In this document: piece after piece, positions 26,574 through 34,904 of the stretch
How the letters are laid out: each line of letters begins with the position of its first letter
How positions within the stretch are numbered: the stretch's first letter is position 1
Assembly (NCBI RefSeq): GCF_003316845.1
Contig: NZ_QMIK01000008.1
Location: 62,001-126,000, forward strand
Direction of reading: 5' to 3'
Source: Cognataquiflexum aquatile
GTDB taxonomy: Bacteria; Bacteroidota; Bacteroidia; Cytophagales; Cyclobacteriaceae
DNA length: 64,000 nucleotides
Notes under the pieces: model-generated
The model's input: the letters and a program-made list of their open reading frames with translations, nothing else
Databases searched by the model: none
What the model was told of the DNA's origin: nothing
Translations under genes and position numbers: made by a program

Positions 26574-28292
26574 ATGAATACAAGAAAAAATATCGTCATC
26601 ATCATCTTAGGTTGTCTCCTCTTTGGAGGGATTTTCGGGTGGATTATCAGAGGTGGAGGAGAGCCTGTACCGGAAAATCAGGAAGCGCTTGCCTCCGACG
26701 GGGAAACAATCTGGGTGTCTCCTATGCATCCCCATATCCGACAAAACGAACCCGGCAAATGCCCGATCTGCGGCATGGACCTTGTGCCGCTGTCACAACT
26801 CAGCGGTTCTACCAACGAATACCAATTGGAAATGACTCCCGAAGCCATGGCGCTTTCCAACGTCATGACGACCAAAGTCACCTCTGGGTCTTCCGCTTCG
26901 AGACTGCAACTGTCCGGCAAAATCCAGCCCGATGAGCAAAGGATCAAAAGCCTCACTTCCAATTTTGCAGGAAGGATAGACAAGCTTTTTGTCAATTTTA
27001 CCGGTCAGGAAGTGACCAAAGGCCAAAAATTAGCCACCATCTATTCTCCGGATCTGGTCAATGCCCAAAAAGAACTGTTGGAAGTGGCCAAGATCAAAGA
27101 CCGTCAACCGGCATTGTACGAAGCTGCCAAGGAAAAACTGCGCCTTTGGAAAATCTCAGAAGGGCAGATTGCAGAGATCGAAAAGAGCCGCGCCGTTCAG
27201 ACGCAGTTTGACGTCTATGCCGACGCTTCGGGTATTGTGAGTGCAAGGAATGTCTCCTTGGGAGAATTTGTCAGCAGGGGTTCTGTCCTGTTTGAACTCA
27301 TGGATTTGAGTCAGGTTTGGGTAATCATGGATGCGTATGAATCTGACCTGGCCGGAATCAAAAAGGGTGATAACATCACTTTCCAGGCAGCCGCTTACCC
27401 GGGAAAGGAATTCACAGGAAAGGTAACTTTTATTGATCCGACTTTGAATCCCGAAACAAGGACAGTCGGAATCCGTGCGGAAGCTGTCAATACAGGCATG
27501 CAGCTGAAGCCCGAGATGTTTGTCAGTGCCACGATCAAAACGTCCGCTACAGCCAAGTCGGGCCTGATGGTTCCTAAGTCTGCCATCCTATGGACAGGTC
27601 CGCGGTCAGTGGTATATGTGCAGGTGGGCAACAGCGAGTCCCCGGCTTTTGAAATGCGCGAAGTGACTTTGGGTGCGCGCTCGGGTGACGATTATATGGT
27701 GACCTCCGGCATCAGCGATGGAGATGAGGTAGTCAGCAACGGGGTTTTTGCGATCGATGCCGCTGCCCAACTCTCCGGAAAATACAGCATGATGCTGAGG
27801 CCTGAGGCCAAAGCTGTTTCACAGAATCAGGACGTCCCCGAGCAATTCCGTAAACAACTTACCGCATTTGTAAAAAGCTATTTTACCATCAAAAATGCCC
27901 TTACAGCTTCCGATGTTGCTTCCGCCCAATCGGCGGTATCCAAATCCAAGGCCTCTTTGACCAAGGTAGAAATGGGGCTTTTGGATGAAAAATCACACGA
28001 TGTATGGATGGGATTATTGAAACCGATCCAAGGAAGTCTGGACAAAATCCAAAGCACCAAAGACGTGGAAGTGCAGCGTTCCCATTTCGAAACACTCTCG
28101 GACAACCTGATTTCGGCCGTGGCTTATTTTGGTGTGGAGGAAAATACCGTCTACAAGCAATACTGCCCGATGGCCTTCAAAGACAAAGGGGCGTTTTGGC
28201 TGAGTGGAGAAAAGGAAATCAAAAACCCATATTTCGGAGAAGCGATGCTAAGTTGTGGGGAGGTGACGGAGACTTTTATTCCGGTTAATTGA
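26574..28292 (+). CDS. cusB: RND efflux periplasmic adaptor, CusB/CzcB family, with metal-binding and DUF3347 domains
   Basis: 572 residues. One N-terminal membrane anchor or signal (IVIIILGCLLFGGIFGWII) is followed by a heavy-metal-binding domain (VSPMHPHIRQNEPGKCPICG, then MDLVPL). The adaptor body comes next (lipoyl/barrel-sandwich with FVNFTGQEVTKGQKLATIYS, and the beta-barrel with LKPEMFVSATIKT). A C-terminal DUF3347 domain (about 425-572) carries YCPMAFKDKGAFWLSGEKEI, whose Cys/Met and late CGE look metal-binding. It links CusA to the outer-membrane channel and delivers metal. The gene is separated from tolC by the heptamer array, so it may be transcribed through it or from its own promoter. 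Confidence 0.93.
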   Translation: MNTRKNIVIIILGCLLFGGIFGWIIRGGGEPVPENQEALASDGETIWVSPMHPHIRQNEPGKCPICGMDLVPLSQLSGSTNEYQLEMTPEAMALSNVMTTKVTSGSSASRLQLSGKIQPDEQRIKSLTSNFAGRIDKLFVNFTGQEVTKGQKLATIYSPDLVNAQKELLEVAKIKDRQPALYEAAKEKLRLWKISEGQIAEIEKSRAVQTQFDVYADASGIVSARNVSLGEFVSRGSVLFELMDLSQVWVIMDAYESDLAGIKKGDNITFQAAAYPGKEFTGKVTFIDPTLNPETRTVGIRAEAVNTGMQLKPEMFVSATIKTSATAKSGLMVPKSAILWTGPRSVVYVQVGNSESPAFEMREVTLGARSGDDYMVTSGISDGDEVVSNGVFAIDAAAQLSGKYSMMLRPEAKAVSQNQDVPEQFRKQLTAFVKSYFTIKNALTASDVASAQSAVSKSKASLTKVEMGLLDEKSHDVWMGLLKPIQGSLDKIQSTKDVEVQRSHFETLSDNLISAVAYFGVEENTVYKQYCPMAFKDKGAFWLSGEKEIKNPYFGEAMLSCGEVTETFIPVN

Positions 28293-28301
28293 TATATTCT
28301 A

Positions 28302-28545
28302 GAAATAAGGTTGAAATACAATTGAAATAAAGTTGAAATACAATTGAAATAATTTAAGTCTTGAGGCTTTGTCCTACTCGCAACTGAACGCATTACTTGA
28401 GGCCTATTTCCATCTATATCGCATAGCCTATATCTCATAGCTATTTCAAGATATTTCGCGCAGCATATTTCAAAGTATTTCGCCAAGGGCTTATTTCAAA
28501 ATATTTCGCGAAGCATATTTCTACCATATTTCACCAGAGTTATAT
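28302..28545. repeat. GAAATA-type repeats after cusB, in both orientations
   Basis: 28302-28352 carries GAAATAAGGTTGAAATA (exact 17-mer at 28302-28318) and GAAATACAATT units on the plus strand. From about 28396 the family continues inverted (TATTTCGCGAAGCATATTTC and relatives). With the array at 23587-23820 it brackets the whole cusA-tolC-cusB block. The stretch 28546-28752 holds nothing I can identify. Confidence 0.8.
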
Positions 28546-28752
28546 TAATATTTTTTCAAAAAAGTTTTTAATTCCGTGAATCCATTTTTTACGGAGAGAT
28601 TAGTTTGTTTAGGGAAGGGGCAACAGGGAGTTTAGAAGATTGTTTGGTTTTCAGGTAGTACAACAATTCAATTTTTTGATAAATGTGGAGTTGGTCATTT
28701 AACCGTATTTGTAGGGAAGAAGATTAAATTATACATTTAATAAGAGTTAGTT

Positions 28753-28959
28753 GTGCGGATAAAAACCTTAATCCCTGAAATGAAACAGACCACCATATTT
28801 CTGTCAGTTTTTGATTCAGATTTTAATCTGATCTCTGAAAAGGAAATCAAGGAGTTGACCGATAACCGATTCAAGTATTTTGCCAAAGACGGGAGGCTTT
28901 GGGTAGCTCATAATTTCTCAGATGAGTTGGGATTTATTGTCATTGATATTGAACAATAG
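28753..28959 (+). pseudogene. C-terminal fragment of a DUF4221-like lipoprotein
   Basis: 68 residues opening at a GTG. VFDSDFNLISEKEI and RFKYFAKDGRLWVAHNFSDE, then LGFIVIDIEQ, align with the last 65 residues of the intact gene at 30285-31442 (ALDKDLNLIGEI, RHFAKDGKIWIYENINDEMG, FVVL). There is no signal peptide and no upstream body, so it is a remnant of a deleted paralogue left next to the repeat region. Confidence 0.7.
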
Positions 28960-29045
28960 AATTTGGTTAGCATCTTAATGACCTAAGTATTTAATACCTT
29001 CATTTTCTTAAAATAAAATAACATCTAAATAAAAAGACAATTTCC

Positions 29046-30218
29046 ATGTTCAAAAATCGCCTGTACTTTCTATTAATACTTACTCTTAGTGCCTGTGGAA
29101 CAGGACAAAAAAGTAATGAAATCACTTCAACTGAAGGAAAAGTTGAATTTGAATTTTTGGATTCTCTGGTAGTAGAATCTCTATCTGAACTTTACCTTGC
29201 TGACAAAAATGAGAATACAGGGCAACTCCTTTTCAATGAGAGACAGATGGAGGAGTTAATCATTACAGACCTGGAGGGAAAAATAATTTCACGTTTTGAA
29301 CCAAAAGGGGAAGGTCCGAATCAAGTGGAAACGCCCTTGGAAGTAGCATTTTGGAAGGAGGGAATCGTATTAAAGGAAATGTCTTCAGAGAATAAGTTTA
29401 ACTTTTTTGATCGGGACCTTAGAAAAATAGCCCAAAGTCCACCTCTTTCAAAAGGTTTAAGTTTTATTTCCATGTATAATTCCAATAGAAGTTTTTCAAT
29501 TTTTGAAAAAGATGGCAAATCCTTGATTTTAGGTCAGGAGCTGAATATGCTTGACGAACAGCTTTTAGCCGAAAAATCTGAAAATCCGCTGATTTATGAA
29601 AAGGCAGAAATAGGTTATATCTATGATGTGGATTCTGAAGGTTTAACTAGGATCAACTTATATCCTGAAACATGGAAGCCAAGATTGGAGCAAAAGTGGG
29701 TGGGATTCAAAAGTTCCTATGTGCAGGTTTCTAAAACCGATCAAAAAGTTGCCGTGCTTCCAAGTGTTGGCAATGAGTTGTTTTTTTATGATTTAGATGA
29801 CACCGGTATTTCACCTGTATCTCAAATTTCACTTTTTCACCCGGAGCGAAATGAGAATTTAATTTTTGATGTCAAAAATGAATATTTTTTATATCCGCAA
29901 TTCACACAACTGATTAGCGGGGGGAATTACTTTTTGGTAGAATTTTACACTGAAGTGCCTCAGGATATCTATGATTCATTTCGGGCAAAAGGAGAGGATT
30001 TCCAAAGTGATCCTGAATATTGGGAAACGCTGCAGAAGCATTATAAAGTCAAATATATCCTGACAGATAAAAATGGCAACCAAGGAGCAATTTCAGAACT
30101 CCCTGTTCCTGGTGTGGTGCATTTTATGGATGCCAACGATATTTTATATGTAAAGCCTACTTCAAAAACGGAATTGGATTACAATGTCTTCTATCGGTAT
30201 CAAATGACTTTGAAGTAG
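29046..30218 (+). CDS. Lipoprotein, propeller/DUF4221-like
   Basis: 390 residues. Lipoprotein signal FLLILTLSAC (Cys17). The body has the turn EPKGEGPNQVETP, which resembles the GxGEGPGEY turn of six-bladed propeller lipoproteins, and blades such as GKIISRF and LFFYDLDD. Similarity to the next gene is weak but the size, signal and overall order (blade, GP turn, long C-terminal half) agree. It is the first intact member of a row of such genes; the role is unknown. Confidence 0.75.
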   Translation: MFKNRLYFLLILTLSACGTGQKSNEITSTEGKVEFEFLDSLVVESLSELYLADKNENTGQLLFNERQMEELIITDLEGKIISRFEPKGEGPNQVETPLEVAFWKEGIVLKEMSSENKFNFFDRDLRKIAQSPPLSKGLSFISMYNSNRSFSIFEKDGKSLILGQELNMLDEQLLAEKSENPLIYEKAEIGYIYDVDSEGLTRINLYPETWKPRLEQKWVGFKSSYVQVSKTDQKVAVLPSVGNELFFYDLDDTGISPVSQISLFHPERNENLIFDVKNEYFLYPQFTQLISGGNYFLVEFYTEVPQDIYDSFRAKGEDFQSDPEYWETLQKHYKVKYILTDKNGNQGAISELPVPGVVHFMDANDILYVKPTSKTELDYNVFYRYQMTLK

Positions 30219-30284
30219 GATTTCAACAATCAAAAATCAATTATAGTAACCGATGTGATTTTAAAGTTTAAAAGAATTAAAGAT

Positions 30285-31442
30285 ATGCGGTACTGTTCCA
30301 TTTTAGCCCTTGTTTTGTTTATCTCCTGTTCTGAAAAAAACGACAATACCGGTCATGGGTATTTTTCTGACCGTCAATTTTCTCTGGATACAGTTGTCAT
30401 TGATCCTGGAGATGAAATCATTTTTTTGGAGCATGATTTATTTAGTGCAGATAAAAGTATGGACGATAAATACCTTTTTAATTTTAATGCACATGACCAT
30501 ACCCTTGAGAAAATCAACCTCGACGACCTCCGGCTTGAGGATAAGATCCCATTTGAGAAAGAAGGGCCAAACGGAACAGGATCAAGCGTAGGTAGCATAA
30601 GGATGCAAAACCTAAATCAACTGATTTTTGGTGGAATGGATAGGGCAACTCTTTTTTCTTTAGATGGTAAAAAACTCAGTACCGTACATTATGAGAATTT
30701 TTCTTTAGGGGGAAACTTTGTGGAAAGTGGGGAGATGATACAATCAAGTCCTGTGCTTGATATTGAAGCCAAGCGTATGTTTGTATTAATTGAAAAGATT
30801 AAGGATAGTGGATCTGCCTTAGGAATACTTGATTTGGGGGAGTATGAGATTTCAAGGAAGGAACTACAGACTTTTGAAAAATTGAATAATTATAGATTGA
30901 CCTTGTGGATGGGAAAAAGTAGCCTGGGTTTCGGAATTGGAGTGAAAATAGAAAAATTTGGTTCAAAGGTGATTCTATCCAATCAAATTACGAGTTCGCT
31001 AATGTGGCATGATACCGAATTGGATTCTCTTTTTATGAAAACCTACAGCAGCCAACTTACAGCAAATGAAAAAGTGAATTCCTATAAATTAGAGCATGAG
31101 ACGGAGGAAAGTGTAGAGACTGAATACACAAAACTTCATCAGGAAATCAATTTTTTACCTCCTTTTTGGGATGAAAAAAATCAGGTCTTTTACCGCTTTT
31201 CTTTTCAGGAGATTCCATCTGAATCAAAAGTAGAAGAAAACATCAAATCGAATATTTATCTGACAGCATTGGATAAAGACTTAAACCTTATAGGTGAAAT
31301 TTTAGTCCCCCAATTGACAAAAAAACCATCTAAACCTTTTTCGGGGAAATTCCCCAGACATTTTGCCAAGGATGGTAAAATCTGGATTTATGAGAATATC
31401 AATGATGAGATGGGATTTGTGGTGCTGACGATTTCGGATTGA
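30285..31442 (+). CDS. DUF4221-like lipoprotein
   Basis: 385 residues from the ATG at 30285; an ATG at 30255 would place ten charged residues before the signal. Lipobox ALVLFISC (Cys at about 15). The body contains KYLFNFNAHDHTLEKINLDD, KEGPNGTGSSVGSI, and the C-terminal KFPRHFAKDGKIWIYENIND that identifies the 28753 fragment as a paralogue. I assign DUF4221 from overall pattern. These proteins are thought to be surface or periplasmic propellers; the function is not known. Its stop codon is in frame with a leader-peptide relic immediately downstream. Confidence 0.75.
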   Translation: MRYCSILALVLFISCSEKNDNTGHGYFSDRQFSLDTVVIDPGDEIIFLEHDLFSADKSMDDKYLFNFNAHDHTLEKINLDDLRLEDKIPFEKEGPNGTGSSVGSIRMQNLNQLIFGGMDRATLFSLDGKKLSTVHYENFSLGGNFVESGEMIQSSPVLDIEAKRMFVLIEKIKDSGSALGILDLGEYEISRKELQTFEKLNNYRLTLWMGKSSLGFGIGVKIEKFGSKVILSNQITSSLMWHDTELDSLFMKTYSSQLTANEKVNSYKLEHETEESVETEYTKLHQEINFLPPFWDEKNQVFYRFSFQEIPSESKVEENIKSNIYLTALDKDLNLIGEILVPQLTKKPSKPFSGKFPRHFAKDGKIWIYENINDEMGFVVLTISD

Positions 31443-31562
31443 AACTTTATCCATAGGCTCACTTCTGATGATGTTTTGAGAAGAAGTGAGATAAAGAAGA
31501 CTGCTGGAGGGTATTTAAGAGGATGGTTTACGGCAAAAAAAAAAATTATGAAACCATGCTAA
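31443..31562 (+). pseudogene. Relic of a double-glycine leader peptide gene
   Basis: Directly after the TGA of the previous gene and in the same frame, 39 codons read through a segment matching the intact leader at 33496: RLTSDDVLRRSEIKKTAGG here against RLSSDEVLQRSQMKKITGG there. After GG comes YLRGWFTAKKKIMKPC and a stop. No start codon remains (the first nine or so leader codons are replaced by unrelated sequence), and an 11-A run lies in the core. It overlaps the next gene's start. Confidence 0.65.
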
Positions 31563-32632
31563 AGAAAAAAATATCACAAAAAATTTGCACTTATTTAATT
31601 ATAAGTTTAGTCATGGTAGGTTGTAAGGAAAGCCCTGATTCTGGCCTGGTGACCATACCAATACCCAACAGTGCATCTGCGCCTGTGCTTCTGTCTGAAA
31701 TGTCTCAAGAAGAAGCTAGAATTCAATTAGAAACCAAAAACGGAGTTTTTTTAGGGCATATTTTTGAAGTGAAGATACATCGGGGCAAGATATTTATTTC
31801 AGATATCAAGAGTATTTCAATTTTTGATTTGGAGGGGAATTTTGTTCAACAATTAGGTAGACAGGGAGAGGGCCCTGGGGAGTACAAAAGCGTTACTTCC
31901 ATGGATATTGATGAAGCCTCTGGTCTGATCTATGTTTCAGCATATAATAAGCTTTTGATTTATGGTCCGGACAATATGCTTATTGAAGAAAGAAAGTTAG
32001 GTTATCCAATTGGCTATTTAAAAATTTTGGAAGGTAGTTTATGGGTAGTTTCAGAAGAAATTGGTGTGGAGTTTGGGGATGAAATTGCTAACCAAACCAA
32101 CATTTACAAGCTTAATCATGATTTAGAGATATCAGATACCATTCCCTTTAAGACGGTTATTTTGGATCAAATCCGTGTTGGAGGATATGGGTTTAGATAT
32201 TGGTTGTCCGATATTAAGGAAGGACTTTTTATGTTTATGCCAGTACTTACACCTGAAAACATGATTCGGGATACTTTGTATCAGGTCAAGGACAATGTGG
32301 TAATGCCTGCTGTCAAGTTCCATTTTGAGAGGCCACAGTCATTTGACAAATGGGGTGTGCAAACACTAGCCCTATTAAACATATTTAATTCCCCTTCCTA
32401 TTATATTTTAGAATATGATCAGGATTACAAACGGTTTATGTATTTATATGACAAGAAAAAAAAGAGAGGATATAATCTGAGAGGAGGGTTGATTGATGAT
32501 GAAGGAGATCCAGTGTTTTTGAGGCCATTGGACTTGAAGGAAGACCTTTTTTACTATATCAAAAAATTTGAATTTGAAGACAAAACGATTGAAGAGAAAA
32601 ATCCGGTAATCGGTATTGTGAAGTTAAAATGA
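31556..32632 (+). CDS. Six-bladed beta-propeller lipoprotein (copy 1)
   Basis: 358 residues from the ATG at 31556; an upstream ATG at 31523 reads through the leader relic in another frame and adds 11 residues. Lipobox SLVMVGC. The family hallmark GRQGEGPGEY follows the blade SIFDLEGNFVQQL, and other blades are LIYVSAYNKLLIYG and LWVVSEEIG. It is a paralogue of 33785-34843: about two thirds identical overall but almost identical over the last 46 residues (two changes). Such lipoproteins are common beside double-glycine-leader peptides in Bacteroidota. Confidence 0.85.
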   Translation: MLKKKISQKICTYLIISLVMVGCKESPDSGLVTIPIPNSASAPVLLSEMSQEEARIQLETKNGVFLGHIFEVKIHRGKIFISDIKSISIFDLEGNFVQQLGRQGEGPGEYKSVTSMDIDEASGLIYVSAYNKLLIYGPDNMLIEERKLGYPIGYLKILEGSLWVVSEEIGVEFGDEIANQTNIYKLNHDLEISDTIPFKTVILDQIRVGGYGFRYWLSDIKEGLFMFMPVLTPENMIRDTLYQVKDNVVMPAVKFHFERPQSFDKWGVQTLALLNIFNSPSYYILEYDQDYKRFMYLYDKKKKRGYNLRGGLIDDEGDPVFLRPLDLKEDLFYYIKKFEFEDKTIEEKNPVIGIVKLK

Positions 32633-32692
32633 TGGAAATGCCGACCAGTAGGGAGAAAGAAGGTATTTCAGATTAATCCTTAAAAAAAACCT

Positions 32693-33220
32693 CTAAATCA
32701 TCAATACCTGGTTTTCGGATTGGGGTGGGGTAATCTGCAGGCTGCTCGAGGCGGAGATGCTTTTCCTCAATTCCTCGTCCAGTTTTCTGGCTTCGGTTTT
32801 GATCATTTTGAGAAAGTGCAATGTTTCCATAGAGGGTTTTTTGGGATCGATGATTTCCAAAATCCCGATGATATTGGCCAGTTTGGCGCGCATCAGGTGT
32901 GTTTGGTTGAAAGTCACCGTCGTCAGGTATTGGCTTTGTTGCCGGAAAAGGGATTCTGTTTTTTTCCTTTCGGAGATGTCAAAGAAACAGCCCGCCATGA
33001 CCAAGGGTTCGCCCTCAGGACTCCACTGCAGCACTTTGCCATATCCCAAGACCCAAATGTCTTTTTTATGGAGATTCTTGATCCTAAACTCACAGTGGAA
33101 CGGAAGCTTGCCATTGCTCGCAAAATGCTCATTCAGATTTCCTTCCACTTTGGACCGGTCAGAGGGGTGAACATGTTTTTTCAAGAAGCGAATAAAGCTC
33201 TTTTTTGGATTTTTGTCCAA
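32693..33220 (-). pseudogene. Truncated copy of the PAS-domain protein
   Basis: 175 residues that match the C-terminal half of the protein at 34905-35942 from KKHVHPSDRSKVEGNL to the end with only a few changes; DNA identity by eye is about 96%. The first 14 residues (MDKNPKKSFIRFL) are unrelated and come from the junction at 33181. The first PAS domain is missing. It is the right-hand end of the decayed left cassette. Confidence 0.75.
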
Positions 33221-33495
33221 GAGTGATGGTACCCCAAAAGATTTTTAAAAAAAGAACTTAGAGTGCTGTATTTCTGGACTCTGTAAAAGTACCTTAGTTG
33301 AATTAATCCATACTGATAAATCTTGTCAAGAGACTGTATCGAGATTACATTAAAATCTAAAGAGAACCAGACCATGATCCCTTATTGATTGATTCAATTT
33401 CATGGTTATCAAACATATTCTATCGCGATGAATGGTCACATTCTCTTGGTGACCTTAATGTCAGGAGTTATAAATAACTTATAAATTTAAAAAAC

Positions 33496-33702
33496 ATGAA
33501 AAAGTTAAGTTTAGAAATACTGAGGCTCTCGTCAGATGAAGTGCTTCAAAGAAGTCAAATGAAGAAGATTACTGGGGGGTATGGGGCATGGGTTTGTAGA
33601 TGTGGCAATTATCCCCCAATTACTGTCTGGGATGGAGGAGACGCATCCGAGATCTGCCCTAGGGTTTATAATGTAGGCTGGGGTACTTGTACAGGAGTTT
33701 AA
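33496..33702 (+). CDS. Double-glycine leader peptide precursor (candidate RiPP)
   Basis: 68 residues. Residues 1-28 are a leader of the Bacteroidota type (MKKLSLEILRLSSDEV, then RSQMKKITGG), cut after Gly27-Gly28 in known families by C39-peptidase transporters. The predicted 40-residue core runs Tyr29-Val68, with Cys34, Cys36, Cys54 and Cys65, three Trp, PP and GG pairs. It is followed by an 11-bp hairpin and the propeller lipoprotein. The leader resembles that of TIGR04149-type natural-product precursors, but no radical SAM, cyclase or C39 transporter gene is in the window, so modification is unproven. Confidence 0.75.
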   Translation: MKKLSLEILRLSSDEVLQRSQMKKITGGYGAWVCRCGNYPPITVWDGGDASEICPRVYNVGWGTCTGV

Positions 33703-33730
33703 TAATGTATTCGAATCTAAAATCTTGATT

Positions 33731-33756
33731 AATGGAGTACCATTCGGTGCTCCATT
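33731..33756 (+). terminator. Hairpin between the peptide gene and the propeller gene, probable attenuator
   Basis: AATGGAGTACC pairs with GGTGCTCCATT (one G-T wobble) around a 4-base loop. The following sequence is only moderately T-rich, so read-through into the propeller gene is expected. It could set a high ratio of peptide to lipoprotein or stabilise the peptide mRNA. Confidence 0.55.
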
Positions 33757-33784
33757 ATTTAGCTCCTCTTTTATGAAATGTAAA

Positions 33785-34843
33785 ATGAAACAATCAATCC
33801 TTCCAATTTTTTTGGCGTTATTATTCTTAGGTTGTAGTAAAAGTCCAACCTCGCAATTGGTAACTATCCAAATTCCAAATAAAACTGATATTCCGCTTTC
33901 CTTGGCGAATGTATCAATGTCTATCAGTAAAATACAGTTGGAAACAAAAGACAATGTGTTACTGGGATTCATTAAGGATGTCAAACTATATAATGAAAGA
34001 ATATTTGTAGTAGATCCGAATAGGATTTTGATTTTTGATTTAAATGGGATTTTCCTTCAAATATTGGGCAGACAAGGAGAGGGGCCGGAGGAGTACACTC
34101 GAGTTACATGTATGGAGATTGACGAAAAAACCGGAAACATCTATGTGTCGGCCTACAACAAAATTATTGTTTATAACAAAGATTTCGAATTTGTTGAAGA
34201 AAGGAAATTGGGATACCCAATTCAGTATTTGAAAATTTTAAATGGAAGAATTTTTATAGTATCTGAAGAAGTGGGAGTGGCTTTAGGAGAAAAATTTGGT
34301 AATCAATCCAATCTTTATGAGTTAAACTCTTCCTTTCAAATGTTGGACACAATTCCAGTGAGGACTGTTTTATTGGATCACCTACAGGTAGGAGGAAGCG
34401 CTTTTAGATATTGGTTATCATACATAGAAGATGGGTTATTTTTGTTTATGCCAGTCCTTACACCCGAAAATCTGATTAGAGATACTTTGTATCAGATAAA
34501 GGATGAAAAAATGCATCCAGCAATACGCTTTAATTTTGAAAGACCACAGACACTTGATGCAAGCGGTTTTCAAACTCTAGTGCTATTAAATATAGTTAAT
34601 TCCACATCCTATTATATTTTGGAATATGATCAGGATTGGAAGCATTTTTTGTTTTTATACAACAAGAAAACCAATACAGGATATAACCTGAGTGAAGGTC
34701 TGATCGACGAGGAGGGAGATCCTGTGTTTTTAAGGCCATTGGATTTAAAGGAAGACCTTTTTTACTATATCAAAAAATTTGAATTTGAAGACAAAACAAT
34801 TGAAGAGAAAAATCCAATAATCGGGATTGTGAAGTTAAAATGA
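33785..34843 (+). CDS. Six-bladed beta-propeller lipoprotein (copy 2)
   Basis: 352 residues from the ATG at 33785, just before the signal peptide QSILPIFLALLFLGC (an ATG at 33773 is equally possible). The propeller hallmark GRQGEGPEEY follows ILIFDLNGIFLQI; further blades are NIYVSAYNKIIVYN and RIFIVSEEVG. The last 48 residues and the 3' flank are near-identical to copy 1. It sits behind the peptide gene and its hairpin, so co-expression is likely. It may bind or display the peptide or a partner at the outer membrane, which is inference. Confidence 0.85.
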   Translation: MKQSILPIFLALLFLGCSKSPTSQLVTIQIPNKTDIPLSLANVSMSISKIQLETKDNVLLGFIKDVKLYNERIFVVDPNRILIFDLNGIFLQILGRQGEGPEEYTRVTCMEIDEKTGNIYVSAYNKIIVYNKDFEFVEERKLGYPIQYLKILNGRIFIVSEEVGVALGEKFGNQSNLYELNSSFQMLDTIPVRTVLLDHLQVGGSAFRYWLSYIEDGLFLFMPVLTPENLIRDTLYQIKDEKMHPAIRFNFERPQTLDASGFQTLVLLNIVNSTSYYILEYDQDWKHFLFLYNKKTNTGYNLSEGLIDEEGDPVFLRPLDLKEDLFYYIKKFEFEDKTIEEKNPIIGIVKLK

Positions 34844-34904
34844 TAGAACTGCCGACCAGTAGGGAGAAATAAGGTATTTCAGATTAATCCATAAAAAAAA
34901 ACCA

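Noticed and set aside
23614-28545. CRISPR array or composite transposon bounded by the GAAATA repeats
   Set aside because: Units are too short and irregular for CRISPR, there are no unique spacers or cas genes, and no transposase lies between the arrays.
32720-33226. Plus-strand frames of 168 and 137 residues opposite the PAS copies (also at 34932-35328)
   Set aside because: Shadows of the minus-strand PAS gene: the minus-strand protein has clear PAS motifs, the plus-strand ones have none.
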